DNA of 64,000 bases, taken from Exiguobacterium sp. TNDT2. GTDB taxonomy: Bacteria; Bacillota; Bacilli; Exiguobacteriales; Exiguobacteriaceae. Below, in pieces: positions 41,958-50,530 of this stretch; the stretch's first letter is position 1, and every line of letters starts with the position of its first letter. A model generated the notes under the pieces. It was not told the origin of the DNA and ran no database searches. It worked only from the letters and a program-made list of their open reading frames with translations. The stretch spans positions 1-64,000 of the forward strand of contig NZ_QLVE01000007.1 in NCBI RefSeq assembly GCF_003331145.1. The letters run 5' to 3'. A program made the position numbers and the translations under genes.

Positions 41958-43013
41958 TTACGGTTTTGCGTCCTTCACATCTTGGACGCGGCGAACGTCA
42001 ATCTCGACGAGCGGTTTCAACAGCTTGACGACCGGCGGGCTGATGATGACCAGCACGATCAAGAATGCGACGCCGAACAAAACGAGCATTTGGAGCCATG
42101 ATGTCGGCATGAAGCCGGCCGGCACGAACGCCTTCCAGGCGACGACGAGAAAGACGTGCACCAAATAAATATAGAGACTATACTTCCCGGCCCGGGTGAA
42201 CACCGGCAGTTCGCGACCGGGGATGATGAGTGCGAAGCTGACCGCCATGAGCGCCGATATCGTATAGACGATCAGGAAAGCGAACGGCCCGCTCCAGATT
42301 GCCTCTGGCACCGCCGTCTCGTAGGCGAAGCGGAACTTGAACAAGTTACCGATGTGATAGAACGTCCCTTCGCTCTGAAAGCTCATCGAGGCGAGCAGCC
42401 CGAGCGTGAGCGTCGTGAAGACGGCAAAGCCGCCGATCCGGTACCGGTTACGCTGCTCGGCCCGCTTCGGCAGTTCGAAGAAGTTCATCGTGTTCCGCTC
42501 GCTCATCCAGTTCCCGATCAAGAAGAACGGATAGAACATGATGACTTTCCGAAGGGCGAAAAAGCCGGTCGACTCCGCTTGAAAGCCGAATAAGAGCGCG
42601 AAGAGGAGCGCGTATAGCACGTACCCTTTCAACTGGGTCACATACGGGGTGATGACGTACCAGATGATGATCGCCATCAAATACCAGAGCGCCCAATATG
42701 GCTTGAGCACGTTCAGTCCCGGATTTTCAATCGACAAGACCGGAATCCCTTCCGTGAAGGAGAACCAGGAGCCGAGGATGACTTGCCAGATGACGTAGAC
42801 GACGAACAGCTGGATGACGCGCAAATAGCGGTTCTCCCGGAAGAAGTAACCGCTCAACATGATAAATAACGGCATATGGAACGTGTATAAGAATAAATAG
42901 ACCCACTTCGGCAAGATGTCGTCATAAGCGCCGCGCACGTCGGTCAACAAGTGACCGAACACGACGAGCAGAACGAGCACGCCTTTAATATTGTCGTACC
43001 AATGATTTCGCAT
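41958..43013 (-). CDS. Acyltransferase 3 family membrane protein (351 aa)
   Basis: About ten membrane helices; the N-terminal motif NIKGVLVLLVVFGHLLTDV has the conserved His of the AT3 family, and HMPLFIMLSGYFF follows at about residue 46-58. Such enzymes O-acetylate cell-wall or surface polysaccharides, or small molecules, across the membrane. The exact substrate is unknown. Same strand as the DUF6155 gene upstream, 37 bases apart. Confidence 0.88.
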   Translation of the reverse strand: MRNHWYDNIKGVLVLLVVFGHLLTDVRGAYDDILPKWVYLFLYTFHMPLFIMLSGYFFRENRYLRVIQLFVVYVIWQVILGSWFSFTEGIPVLSIENPGLNVLKPYWALWYLMAIIIWYVITPYVTQLKGYVLYALLFALLFGFQAESTGFFALRKVIMFYPFFLIGNWMSERNTMNFFELPKRAEQRNRYRIGGFAVFTTLTLGLLASMSFQSEGTFYHIGNLFKFRFAYETAVPEAIWSGPFAFLIVYTISALMAVSFALIIPGRELPVFTRAGKYSLYIYLVHVFLVVAWKAFVPAGFMPTSWLQMLVLFGVAFLIVLVIISPPVVKLLKPLVEIDVRRVQDVKDAKP

Positions 43014-43050
43014 AATTCTTCCTCATATCTTACATATTTCTTCTCATCGA

Positions 43051-43602
43051 TCACAGCTGATTGAGTGACCGTTTTTTCTGTTCCCACCATTTGAGCAAGC
43101 CAGCCTTATCTTCGGCCGGAACATGCTCCATCAAGAAATCGACTTCTTCTGTCAAGCCGAAGACGACAAGTTCTGGTTCGGTTTGAATCGTCTTGATCAG
43201 TCGTTCAAACTCCGTAAAGAACGCATTCAATTCGCCTGGTGCGACTGAATGGATGGCATCGGCTTGTTTTTCCACGTATTCAACAAAATAGTACAGGTAG
43301 AAGACACGGACGTAATTTCGCAAGACAGGGTCTGCGAACGCGTCCGCTCGTTTGACGAGTTTCGCCCCCTCGCGTAATTGATCAAATCGAAACATGTTCC
43401 TTGCGTTGGGAGAATCAAGCTTCTTGATGGATTCAATCAAGCGCTCCACTTCTTCCTGTTCGAATCCTTCCATGAAATAACGGTTCAACGTCGTCTTCAC
43501 GTCCGCATGCTGTTTATACAACCCGACGATCAGTTCAATCAACTCGTTTTGGTCGAATTGCTTGAGCTCGGCCCGCAACTCGCCTACTTTCATCTTTTTC
43601 AT
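43051..43602 (-). CDS. DUF6155 family protein (183 aa)
   Basis: Cytosolic, helical and charged, with MKVGELRAELKQFDQNELI at the start and a middle YVRVFYLYYFVEYVEKQ segment typical of the DUF6155 group. No function is known. I start at ATG 43602 after GAGGG; twelve further codons upstream are open but lack a binding site. Possibly co-transcribed with the acyltransferase downstream. Confidence 0.7.
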   Translation of the reverse strand: MKKMKVGELRAELKQFDQNELIELIVGLYKQHADVKTTLNRYFMEGFEQEEVERLIESIKKLDSPNARNMFRFDQLREGAKLVKRADAFADPVLRNYVRVFYLYYFVEYVEKQADAIHSVAPGELNAFFTEFERLIKTIQTEPELVVFGLTEEVDFLMEHVPAEDKAGLLKWWEQKKRSLNQL

Positions 43603-43852
43603 ATCATCCCTCACTTCAAATTTTGCTTCACTCATCATAGCCGATTTTTTCGTCTGATGAAATTACGTTTCTACAAAAAATAATGACGTCACTGTCATCA
43701 TTCCCTGGATTTACGATTCGCAAGCCGAAACGTCAACAAATCTTCATCTGACAGCACGTTTCGTGCGTATTCAAATGGACGAGAGTGGGTAGAGTATAGT
43801 ATAGTGGTGTTACTAAATAATCTGAATATTCTAATAAAAGGAGGTGTGGAGA

Positions 43853-44341
43853 ATGGCTTCAGTCATTCGTAACCGTCACCATATGGTACATGACCCGAAA
43901 CGTTCATTCTCTAACTTCGGATTTTGGTGGTTCACCGGCGCCTTTTCCGTCGGACTGCTCATCGTCGCCTTCGAACCGATCCGGGAACGATTCACCGCCA
44001 TCCATCCGATTCTATCTGTCCTTTCATTCGTGTTCATCTCGTTCTTCATCGGCGTCGCCATGAAACTCGCCCGTGACGTCTGGTGGCTCAACTACTTGCT
44101 CGAACGCACATCGAACCGGTACATGTACATCGGGGCGGACACGCTCCGCGGTTGGCAGTATACGCTCGACTCCATCTGGTTATTGACCCGCACGTCACAA
44201 AAAAAGCTCGGCCGATTGTACATCCAAATCGACCGAACCGTCCGTTCTGAAGAGGCGAAGCGTCTGTTCGCCGCCTATTTGATTGATCGCGGGGTGCTCG
44301 TCGTCTACTCGAGACCCTCAAAACCGAAGAAGATGGCCTAA
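43853..44341 (+). CDS. Membrane protein with two helices (162 aa)
   Basis: Hydrophobic segments at about residues 22-42 and 52-72, between a basic N-terminus and a basic cytosolic C-terminus (SEEAKRLFAAYLIDRGVLVV). No family recognised. Start at ATG 43853, preceded by AAAGGAGGTG; the GTG 9 bases earlier lies in the binding site. Its stop codon overlaps the convergent mhqD gene by 4 bases, so antisense effects between the two are possible. Confidence 0.7.
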   Translation: MASVIRNRHHMVHDPKRSFSNFGFWWFTGAFSVGLLIVAFEPIRERFTAIHPILSVLSFVFISFFIGVAMKLARDVWWLNYLLERTSNRYMYIGADTLRGWQYTLDSIWLLTRTSQKKLGRLYIQIDRTVRSEEAKRLFAAYLIDRGVLVVYSRPSKPKKMA

Positions 44342-44937
44342 CCGAGGAACGGGTTCAGCCAAACTTGCGCCGCCTCGACTTCTTCCATACGCAACTCGTG
44401 TCCGCCTTCGTGATAGAAGAGTTCAACGTCCGCTCCGGCACCACGAAGCGTCGACGTGAGCTCTTCTGTTTCTGTTTTCGGGCAAATCGGGTCACGCTCC
44501 CCAGCCGAGATGAACACGTTCGCACTAGCAAGGTCCGGCAACGTGAGTGAGCGGTCGGGCACCATCGGGTGGAACAAAAGTGATGCGTGGAACGCACGCT
44601 TCCGGTAAAGCGCCGAGCCGATCAAGTTGGCCCCGTTCGAATAGCCGAGCGGAATCATCTTGTCGCGGTCGATGCCATACTCCGCCGCCGCATCGTCCAA
44701 GAACGTCAAGAACCGTTCCGTCTGTAGCTTCAAGTCCTCGAGGTCGAGGACGCCTTCCGCGTGACGGCGGAAGAAGCGGGACATGCCGTTCTCGAGCACG
44801 TCCCCCCGGAGCGTCAAAATATTCGCCTCGGGAGCGAGTCTTCGTGCGAGCGGGATCAAGTCCTGCTCCGTCCCTCCCGTCCCGTGCAATAAAACGAGTG
44901 TCGTCTCGGTCGTGCCTTTGATGAATTGATGAATCAT
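44338..44937 (-). CDS. mhqD: MhqD-like phospholipase/carboxylesterase (199 aa)
   Basis: Alpha/beta hydrolase with oxyanion LLHGTGG (about residues 16-22), nucleophile elbow PLGYSNGAN (Ser near 101), Asp in ISAGERDPI (about 148) and His in HEGGHEL (about 180). In Bacillus MhqD belongs to the quinone and diamide stress regulon. Overlaps the dioxygenase gene by 4 bases (ATGA), so both are made together. Confidence 0.9.
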   Translation of the reverse strand: MIHQFIKGTTETTLVLLHGTGGTEQDLIPLARRLAPEANILTLRGDVLENGMSRFFRRHAEGVLDLEDLKLQTERFLTFLDDAAAEYGIDRDKMIPLGYSNGANLIGSALYRKRAFHASLLFHPMVPDRSLTLPDLASANVFISAGERDPICPKTETEELTSTLRGAGADVELFYHEGGHELRMEEVEAAQVWLNPFLG

Positions 44938-45878
44938 GTCATGTCTCCTCTCGGGATTATAATCGTCGGTAACGTGCGGGTGATCGCCTCACGGTCTTGT
45001 TCGAACCAGGCCGGGAGCTTAAGTGTCGAGCCTAGGCCTTCCAAGCTTTCATCGATCAAAAACCCAGGGGCGTCGGTCGCGAGTTCATGGAGAATTCGGC
45101 CGCCATCATGGAAGTAGACCGAGCGGAAGTAATGGCGCTCCTTCACTTCGGTCGGACGGAGCCCGAGCTCGAAGATGGCGTCTTGCCACGCCGCGTAGTC
45201 CTCCCCGTCATTGACACGCCATGCGATATGATGGACCGTCCCTGAACCGGGCACTCCGTTCGACAGGATGGTCTTTTTCACGTCGATGACGTTGCCGTAG
45301 TCGGCCGAGGCTCGTAGGCGAATCCATTCTGAATCTTCCCCTACCGTCTCAAAGCCAAACAGTCCCGTCAGCAAGCGGACCGTCGCCTCAGGGTCTTTCG
45401 ACAACAACGTCGCTCCGGCAAAACCGGTGATTGCTTCAGCTGATGTCACGCCCGGCACGACCCAACTCGTCTGTTTCGAACTCGTTCGGGCGACGAGCTC
45501 GACGACGAGTCCGTCCGGGTCTTCAAACAAGAGCGACGGCTCGCCGAACCGTTCGGTCGCGACCGTGCCGACGCCGTGGTCGTTCAATCGTTTCTCCCAA
45601 AACAAGAGACTGCCTTCCGGGACGAGATAGGCCGTGACCCCGACTTGTCCGCTGCCGACGCTGCCTTTGCCGATCCCTGGAATCGGGAAGAACGTGATGA
45701 CCGTCCCTGGTGACCCTTGCTCGTCCCCGAAATAGAAATGGTACGTGCCGGGGTCATCGAAGTTGACCGTCTGTTTGACGAACCGGAGCCCGAGGACATT
45801 CCCATAAAAATCTAAAGTACGCTGTGGGTCTTTCACCATCGCCGAAATGTGATGGATGCCCGCTGATTGCTTCGTCAT
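44934..45878 (-). CDS. mhqO: MhqO-like ring-cleaving dioxygenase (314 aa)
   Basis: Glyoxalase/VOC-fold protein with two repeated units and metal ligands expected at His9 (GIHHISAM), GTVHHIAWR (about residue 217-225) and a Glu near the end. Family members cleave hydroquinone-type compounds in the MhqR-controlled detoxification system. I start at ATG 45878 with GGAGGG 6 bases upstream; the frame running to 46202 crosses an operator and the divergent ABC gene. A palindrome matching the MhqR type sits 18 bases upstream. Confidence 0.9.
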   Translation of the reverse strand: MTKQSAGIHHISAMVKDPQRTLDFYGNVLGLRFVKQTVNFDDPGTYHFYFGDEQGSPGTVITFFPIPGIGKGSVGSGQVGVTAYLVPEGSLLFWEKRLNDHGVGTVATERFGEPSLLFEDPDGLVVELVARTSSKQTSWVVPGVTSAEAITGFAGATLLSKDPEATVRLLTGLFGFETVGEDSEWIRLRASADYGNVIDVKKTILSNGVPGSGTVHHIAWRVNDGEDYAAWQDAIFELGLRPTEVKERHYFRSVYFHDGGRILHELATDAPGFLIDESLEGLGSTLKLPAWFEQDREAITRTLPTIIIPRGDMT

Positions 45879-45895
45879 GTCATGCCCTCCTTTTA

Positions 45896-45915
45896 TTATC
45901 TTGATTTCAAGATAA
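45896..45915. promoter_or_regulatory. Palindromic operator of the MhqR type
   Basis: TTATCTTGATTTCAAGATAA: 9-bp arms with a 2-bp spacer, resembling the MhqR operator (TATCTCGAAT...CGAGATA type) of B. subtilis. It lies between mhqO and its upstream region and would be relieved by quinones. No mhqR gene is in the window. Confidence 0.65.
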
Positions 45916-45993
45916 ATCATTTTTGAAAAAATGTGAAACTTTTCGCTCAATATGGCGTACGCTAAGAGTAGACACCTATAAGGAGGTACATAT

Positions 45994-46884
45994 ATGACGT
46001 TACAAATCGATCGTGTCTCAAAACAGTTCGGTGACTTTACAGCCGTCGACGACTTGAGCTTCCACGTCCCGAAAGGCGAGATGTTCGGCCTGCTCGGGGC
46101 GAACGGGGCCGGCAAGACGACGACGTTCCGTATGATTCTCGACATCTTGAAACCGAGTGACGGGACGATTACGTGGGACGGAAAACATGTCGACCATCGC
46201 ATCGTCGGTTATCTGCCGGAAGAACGGGGTCTCTATCCGAAGTCGCCCGTGCGGGACCAGCTCGTCTTCTTGGCGAGTTTAAAAGGCATGCGCCAGGCCG
46301 AGGCGAAACGGGCCGTCAAGTCGTGGCTCGAACGGCTCGAGATCCCGCAGTATGAGACGATGCGCGTCGAGCAACTGTCCAAAGGGAACCAACAGAAGAT
46401 TCAACTCGTGGCCGCCCTGCTCCACAACCCGGAGCTGCTCATCCTCGATGAGCCGTTCAGCGGACTCGACCCGGTCAACGTCGAGATCTTGAAGCGTGAA
46501 GTGCTCGCCCTCCGTGACACCGGGACGACGATCGTCTTCTCGAGCCACCGGATGGAGCACGTCGAGGAATTGTGCCAGCATATCGGCATCTTGAAAGGCG
46601 GCCGCGCGGTCGTCAGCGGCGACGTCCCGACGATCAAGGCGCGTTACGCTGAACCGGTGCTCTTTATCGAGACGGACCGGCCTGACGTGCTTCAAGCCCT
46701 CCCGGTCGTCCGGGCGGTCGAGCCGCATAAGGACGGCCATTTCGTCCGACTCGACTCGTTCACTGACAGCGATGCGGTGCTCGGGGCCCTCGTGACGAAC
46801 GGCGCCGCCGTCAAGACGTTCATGCGTCAACCCGTCTCATTAAACGACATCTTCATCAAGGAGGTCGGCCAACATGTTTCATAA
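45994..46884 (+). CDS. ABC transporter ATP-binding protein, NatA/YhaQ-like (296 aa)
   Basis: Walker A LLGANGAGKTTTFRM (about residues 32-46), signature QLSKGNQQKIQ (about 128-138), Walker B LLILDEPFSGLDPV (about 149-162), and H-loop SSHRMEH. The C-terminal domain of about 80 residues is typical of exporters in the NatA family. With the permease that follows (11-base overlap) it forms an ABC-2 exporter for an unknown substrate. Good AAGGAGG site. Divergent from mhqO. Confidence 0.93.
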   Translation: MTLQIDRVSKQFGDFTAVDDLSFHVPKGEMFGLLGANGAGKTTTFRMILDILKPSDGTITWDGKHVDHRIVGYLPEERGLYPKSPVRDQLVFLASLKGMRQAEAKRAVKSWLERLEIPQYETMRVEQLSKGNQQKIQLVAALLHNPELLILDEPFSGLDPVNVEILKREVLALRDTGTTIVFSSHRMEHVEELCQHIGILKGGRAVVSGDVPTIKARYAEPVLFIETDRPDVLQALPVVRAVEPHKDGHFVRLDSFTDSDAVLGALVTNGAAVKTFMRQPVSLNDIFIKEVGQHVS

Positions 46885-48067
46885 TTTCGGACCGCTCTAC
46901 TCATTCACGTTACGCTCGAAACTGCGCTCGAAGGCGTTTCTCATCTCGACGATGTTGACGATTTTGTTCATCTTCGGTTTCACGAACATCGACCGTCTGC
47001 TCGCCAACTTCGAGGATACGGACCAGGCGCAAGCCATCCTCGTCACTGACAACAATGAACTGACGACGCTCATGCAATCGCTCGGCTATGAAGACATCGA
47101 ATCGGCATCCATCTCCGAGTCCGAGGCACGCGCTGGGCTCGACAGCGGGGATTATGAGATCGTCGCCTTCGTGGAAGGGAATTCGGCCCGCGTCTTATCG
47201 GAACGGCCGGAACCAGATTTCACGACGGTGCTCCAGACGGCGCTCCGCGAAATCCGGAACGCCGAACTGATCGAGACGTCGAACATCGACCCGGCCGTCC
47301 TCGCGGCGTTGAATGAGCCCGTAACGGTCGAGGAATCGTATCTCGGCCGCGGCGGGGAAAACTCGGACGAGCTGTTCTCGTCGTTCGCATTCGTCTACGT
47401 CATGCTCATGTTGCTCTACGTCTCGATTATCACGTATGGCTCGATGATCTCGACCGAGGTCACGACCGAGAAATCGTCGCGTGTCATGGAACTCATCATC
47501 TCGACGACGCACCCTGTGACGCATATGCTCGCCAAAATCTCGGCCATCGGGACGCTCGCTCTGCTCCAAATCGCGATTTTCCTTGGCTTCGGGTATTTCA
47601 GTGCCCGCAGCAACGAGATGGCCCAGTCGGTCATCGACAACGCCGGCAACGTCCGGGCCGTCGTCTACTTGTTGACGTTCTTCACGCTCGGATATCTGCT
47701 CTATGCGGCCATGTTCGCCGTGCTCGGCTCGCTCGTCAGCCGGGTCGAGGAGTCGCAACAGATGACGATGCCGGTCATCATGCTCCTCGTCGCCGGGTTC
47801 CTCGCCGCCATGTTCGGCTTGAACAACCCGGAAGCACCGATCGTCACGATTCTCTCGTACGTACCGTTCTTCACGCCCATGCTCATGTTCCTTCGCGTCA
47901 TGCTCGTCGACGTGCCGGTGTGGGAAGTCGCGTTATCGATCGGCATCATGATTGCCACGATCGGTGTGATTTTATGGGTCGGCTCGAAATTTTATCGCGG
48001 CGGCGTCTTATTCTACGGCAACAACGCGATTAAACAATGGCGACAAATATTACAGAATCGACAATAA
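46874..48067 (+). CDS. ABC-2 type transporter permease, NatB/YhaP-like (397 aa)
   Basis: One N-terminal helix (about residues 19-38), a large extracytoplasmic loop (about 40-175), then five helices from about 180 to 385; the loop EVTTEKSSRVMELIISTTHP (about 195-214) is the conserved ABC-2 coupling region. It overlaps the ATPase gene. YhaP/NatB exporters have been linked to Na+ or drug extrusion, but the substrate here is unknown. Confidence 0.92.
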   Translation: MFHNFGPLYSFTLRSKLRSKAFLISTMLTILFIFGFTNIDRLLANFEDTDQAQAILVTDNNELTTLMQSLGYEDIESASISESEARAGLDSGDYEIVAFVEGNSARVLSERPEPDFTTVLQTALREIRNAELIETSNIDPAVLAALNEPVTVEESYLGRGGENSDELFSSFAFVYVMLMLLYVSIITYGSMISTEVTTEKSSRVMELIISTTHPVTHMLAKISAIGTLALLQIAIFLGFGYFSARSNEMAQSVIDNAGNVRAVVYLLTFFTLGYLLYAAMFAVLGSLVSRVEESQQMTMPVIMLLVAGFLAAMFGLNNPEAPIVTILSYVPFFTPMLMFLRVMLVDVPVWEVALSIGIMIATIGVILWVGSKFYRGGVLFYGNNAIKQWRQILQNRQ

Positions 48068-48130
48068 CGTTTACAGCATTTTCGTTTTCGTATACTCTAA
48101 AGAATGTGCAAAATGAGGAGGAAACGAACT

Positions 48131-48556
48131 ATGCGATCACGATTACTCGCAGCTTTAATCTTTACTTTCATGACGACGCTCACGACGTTCATCTGTTATA
48201 CCGTCTTCTTGGACGCCGATGCGCTGTGGCAAATCTTGCTCGCATACGCGGGAAGCACGTTCCTCGGGACGCTCGCTTTTTGGTATCCGGTCAGCCGACG
48301 TCCGGAGACGTCGCGGTTCGGCGGCGCGTGGATCGGCATCTTGATCACGGCGGCGACGCTCATCGGATTCACTGCGATCCGCTTCACCGTGCGCGGTGAC
48401 GCCGCGTCCTTACTCGACTGGCAGACGATGCTCGCGAGCCTCGCCTATACGTTCGGTTACGTCGGCTGGGTGCTCACGATTCTCAATATCGTGCTCGGCT
48501 TCCTGCTTGCCGGGACACAACCGAAAGTACGTTATGACGCGCGCATGGCGCGTTGA
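48131..48556 (+). CDS. Four-helix membrane protein (141 aa)
   Basis: Membrane segments at about residues 7-28, 35-55, 68-90 and 105-130, with a basic C-terminus. Resembles DUF3021-like small membrane proteins in size and topology, but I cannot assign a family firmly. I start at ATG 48131, after GAGGAGG; the frame upstream to 48104 has no binding site. It may be an accessory protein of the ABC exporter just before it, from which it is separated by 63 bases. Confidence 0.7.
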   Translation: MRSRLLAALIFTFMTTLTTFICYTVFLDADALWQILLAYAGSTFLGTLAFWYPVSRRPETSRFGGAWIGILITAATLIGFTAIRFTVRGDAASLLDWQTMLASLAYTFGYVGWVLTILNIVLGFLLAGTQPKVRYDARMAR

Positions 48557-48562
48557 ACGACA

Positions 48563-48597
48563 GAACGGCCACCCATTTGGGCGGCCGTTCTTTTTTT
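48563..48597. terminator. Strong terminator after the 141-aa membrane protein gene
   Basis: 8-bp stem GAACGGCC / GGCCGTTC with extra ACCC / GGGC-type pairing and TTTTTTT on the plus strand. The convergent minus-strand gene ends within the T-run. Confidence 0.9.
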
Positions 48598-49087
48598 AGC
48601 CTCCTCGAAACCAGTCCCAGAACGCGGCCCCTTGTGCCACGATCACGTAATCCAACCATAGTGAAAAGGTGAACGGCAAGCGGTTCAACCTAGCGTCCTC
48701 TTCATCAAAGCTCAAAAACTCTCCAATCCACATCCGATTGTCCGTCTCACTTATGTATTCGCAAACAATCCATTCTCCGTCACGTCCCGCCCCGACCGGC
48801 AGAAAGGGAGCCGGACAATCCCAATGTTGCCGGTATTCAAGTATCTCCTCAATCGAGAACAATTCGATTGCCCCACCATACTCCGGGTCTTCGAACAGTT
48901 TGGCACCGTTATGTTCGCCTAACCACGCCCGGACCGCTGCGGGTGTTTCTTTCGGCAACCGCTCTAGTTCCGTCGCAGTAGCTGGACCGTTGAAGGAGAA
49001 CATCAACTCGTTCACGTATCCCTCTTCTAACTGGACATCCAACCGGTTGTTCACCAATCGCCGCTTCAGCGCTTGAATCGCAATCAT
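48596..49087 (-). CDS. SMI1/KNR4-type (SUKH) protein (163 aa)
   Basis: Features of the SUKH superfamily: ELERLPKETPAAVRAWLGEHNG, LFSIEEILEYRQ, and a closing WLDYVIVAQGAAFWDWF. SUKH proteins often act as immunity or accessory proteins against contact-dependent toxins but also occur alone. No toxin gene is beside it. I start at ATG 49087 with AAAGGAA upstream; the frame to 49366 runs through the neighbouring gene. Confidence 0.75.
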   Translation of the reverse strand: MIAIQALKRRLVNNRLDVQLEEGYVNELMFSFNGPATATELERLPKETPAAVRAWLGEHNGAKLFEDPEYGGAIELFSIEEILEYRQHWDCPAPFLPVGAGRDGEWIVCEYISETDNRMWIGEFLSFDEEDARLNRLPFTFSLWLDYVIVAQGAAFWDWFRGG

Positions 49088-49112
49088 GACAACATTCCTT
49101 TCGTTCATAGCG

Positions 49113-49133
49113 AAAAACCGTGGTCCCCCACGG
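49113..49133 (-). terminator. Terminator of the XRE regulator gene
   Basis: 6-bp stem CCGTGG / CCACGG followed by TTTTT on the minus strand, 4 bases after the stop codon. Confidence 0.82.
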
Positions 49134-49136
49134 CTT

Positions 49137-49736
49137 TTACTGCAATTTATACGATTTACCGACGACCCCGAACTCCGTGTATTGGAACGAGTTGTCGACG
49201 AACTGGTCTGGTACGAGCTGATCAATGTAACGAGCGAACGGCACGATTCGATGCGTCGTTTCGTGCGAGCGACCAAGACCGAGCACCGCGTCGACGAGCG
49301 CCTCGAGCGCATGATGTGTGGTCGGTTCCTCGTCCTCGGCGAAGATGCGACGGAGTTCTTCCTCATGCATCAGGTCGAAGATGCGCATGCGCGCCTCGAG
49401 TTGCCGCTGCATGTCCTCGGTCGACTTGCCGTGCATCGCTTCTTCGTAGGCGAGTTTCATCTGTTCGAGCTCGGGGACTGTCCCTTTCATGAGCACTTTG
49501 AGCGACTCACCCGTCCAAATATGCCGGGCCAAATAGTTCGCGTCAATCTTCAGCGCCTCGGCGAGCGCCTCTATGTAAGGCATCGTCGGGTACACTTCAC
49601 TCAGTTCGGTCCTGCGAATAAAGTACGGGGCGACACCGATGCGGTCAGCGAGTGCCTCGACCGAGATGCCGGCCCGCTCCCGTAATATTCGAATTCGGTC
49701 GCCATAACCCCGGTACGGTGCGTTTTTCCCATCCAT
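49137..49736 (-). CDS. XRE-family transcriptional regulator (199 aa)
   Basis: HTH domain near the N-terminus (about residues 15-70: RIRILRERAGISVEALADRIG, with PYFIRRTELS as recognition region), followed by a helical C-terminal region (about 85-199) of unknown ligand. I start at ATG 49736 after GGGGGAG; 14 codons upstream are also open. Downstream lies the SUKH gene, separated by a terminator. Targets unknown. Confidence 0.85.
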   Translation of the reverse strand: MDGKNAPYRGYGDRIRILRERAGISVEALADRIGVAPYFIRRTELSEVYPTMPYIEALAEALKIDANYLARHIWTGESLKVLMKGTVPELEQMKLAYEEAMHGKSTEDMQRQLEARMRIFDLMHEEELRRIFAEDEEPTTHHALEALVDAVLGLGRSHETTHRIVPFARYIDQLVPDQFVDNSFQYTEFGVVGKSYKLQ

Positions 49737-49777
49737 ATCTTTCTCCCCCTCTCTTTGTAGTATAGTTCCCAAATCCA

Positions 49778-49810
49778 CAAAAAAATACTCGGAAGCATAC
49801 GCCTCCGAGT
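49778..49810 (-). terminator. Terminator of the IIA-Glc gene
   Basis: Stem ACTCGGA(GGC) / (GC)TTCCGAGT followed by ATTTTTTT on the minus strand. Confidence 0.88.
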
Positions 49811-49822
49811 AAATCGTTCCAC

Positions 49823-50323
49823 TTATTTTTTCGTCAATTCGACGACTTCTGAAGAACCGGCTGTGACCGTGTCACCTTCTGCAACGAGTTTGTTCACGCC
49901 GAAGCTGTCGTGGTTCGTGATGATCACCGGTGTGATCGTCGACGGCGCGTTCGCTTTGATGAAGTCGAGGTCGAACGTGACGAGCGTGTCGCCCGCTTTG
50001 ACGGCTTGGCCTTCTGTCACGTGTGTCTCGAAGCCTTCTCCTTTAAGATTGACCGTGTCGAGACCGATGTGAATCAAGTACTCCGCCCCGTTGTCTGCGT
50101 TGATCCCGATCGCGTGTTTTGTCGGGAAGACAGTGGCGATTGTCCCATTTACCGGCGAGACGACTTTACCGTCTGTCGGTTCGACGGCGATGCCGTCACC
50201 CATCATTTTTTGCGAGAACACTTGGTCAGGAACGTTCGTGATGTCAATGACCTTCCCTGTAAGCGGTGAAACCGCGTTAAGTTGTTCTTCTTTACCACCG
50301 AAAAGTTTTTTAAAGAATCCCAT
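49823..50323 (-). CDS. crr: PTS glucose-type IIA component (166 aa)
   Basis: EIIA-Glc fold with phospho-accepting His85 (EYLIHIGLDTVNL) and supporting His70 (FPTKHAIGI), about residues 15-160. It passes phosphate from HPr to EIIB domains that lack an own IIA, such as TreP in this window. Separate free-standing IIA-Glc proteins are found in several Bacillales. Monocistronic with a strong terminator. Confidence 0.93.
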   Translation of the reverse strand: MGFFKKLFGGKEEQLNAVSPLTGKVIDITNVPDQVFSQKMMGDGIAVEPTDGKVVSPVNGTIATVFPTKHAIGINADNGAEYLIHIGLDTVNLKGEGFETHVTEGQAVKAGDTLVTFDLDFIKANAPSTITPVIITNHDSFGVNKLVAEGDTVTAGSSEVVELTKK

Positions 50324-50530
50324 AGCTTAATCCCTCCAACATGTTCTGTTAATCAAAGTCTTAGCTTTTATACCCGAAAAGCTTCCACTTCAATCCCTAC
50401 CCTAGAAACGGTATAGTTGTAATAAGGTAGTGCGAATTCGTTTTACACATCGTAAGGATACGAGTGTGCAATCGCTTTTGCAAGCCCTTTTTACACTTTA
50501 TAAAAATTTCACGTGATGGAGGCGCTTACA

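Noticed and set aside
45879-46202. N-terminal extension of mhqO by 108 codons
   Set aside because: It crosses the MhqR-type palindrome and the divergent ABC gene start, has no binding site, and the family start MTKQSAGIHH follows GGAGGG directly.
49088-49366. Upstream extension of the SUKH gene
   Set aside because: Serine/arginine-rich frame antisense-like across the XRE gene 3' end; ATG 49087 has a binding site.
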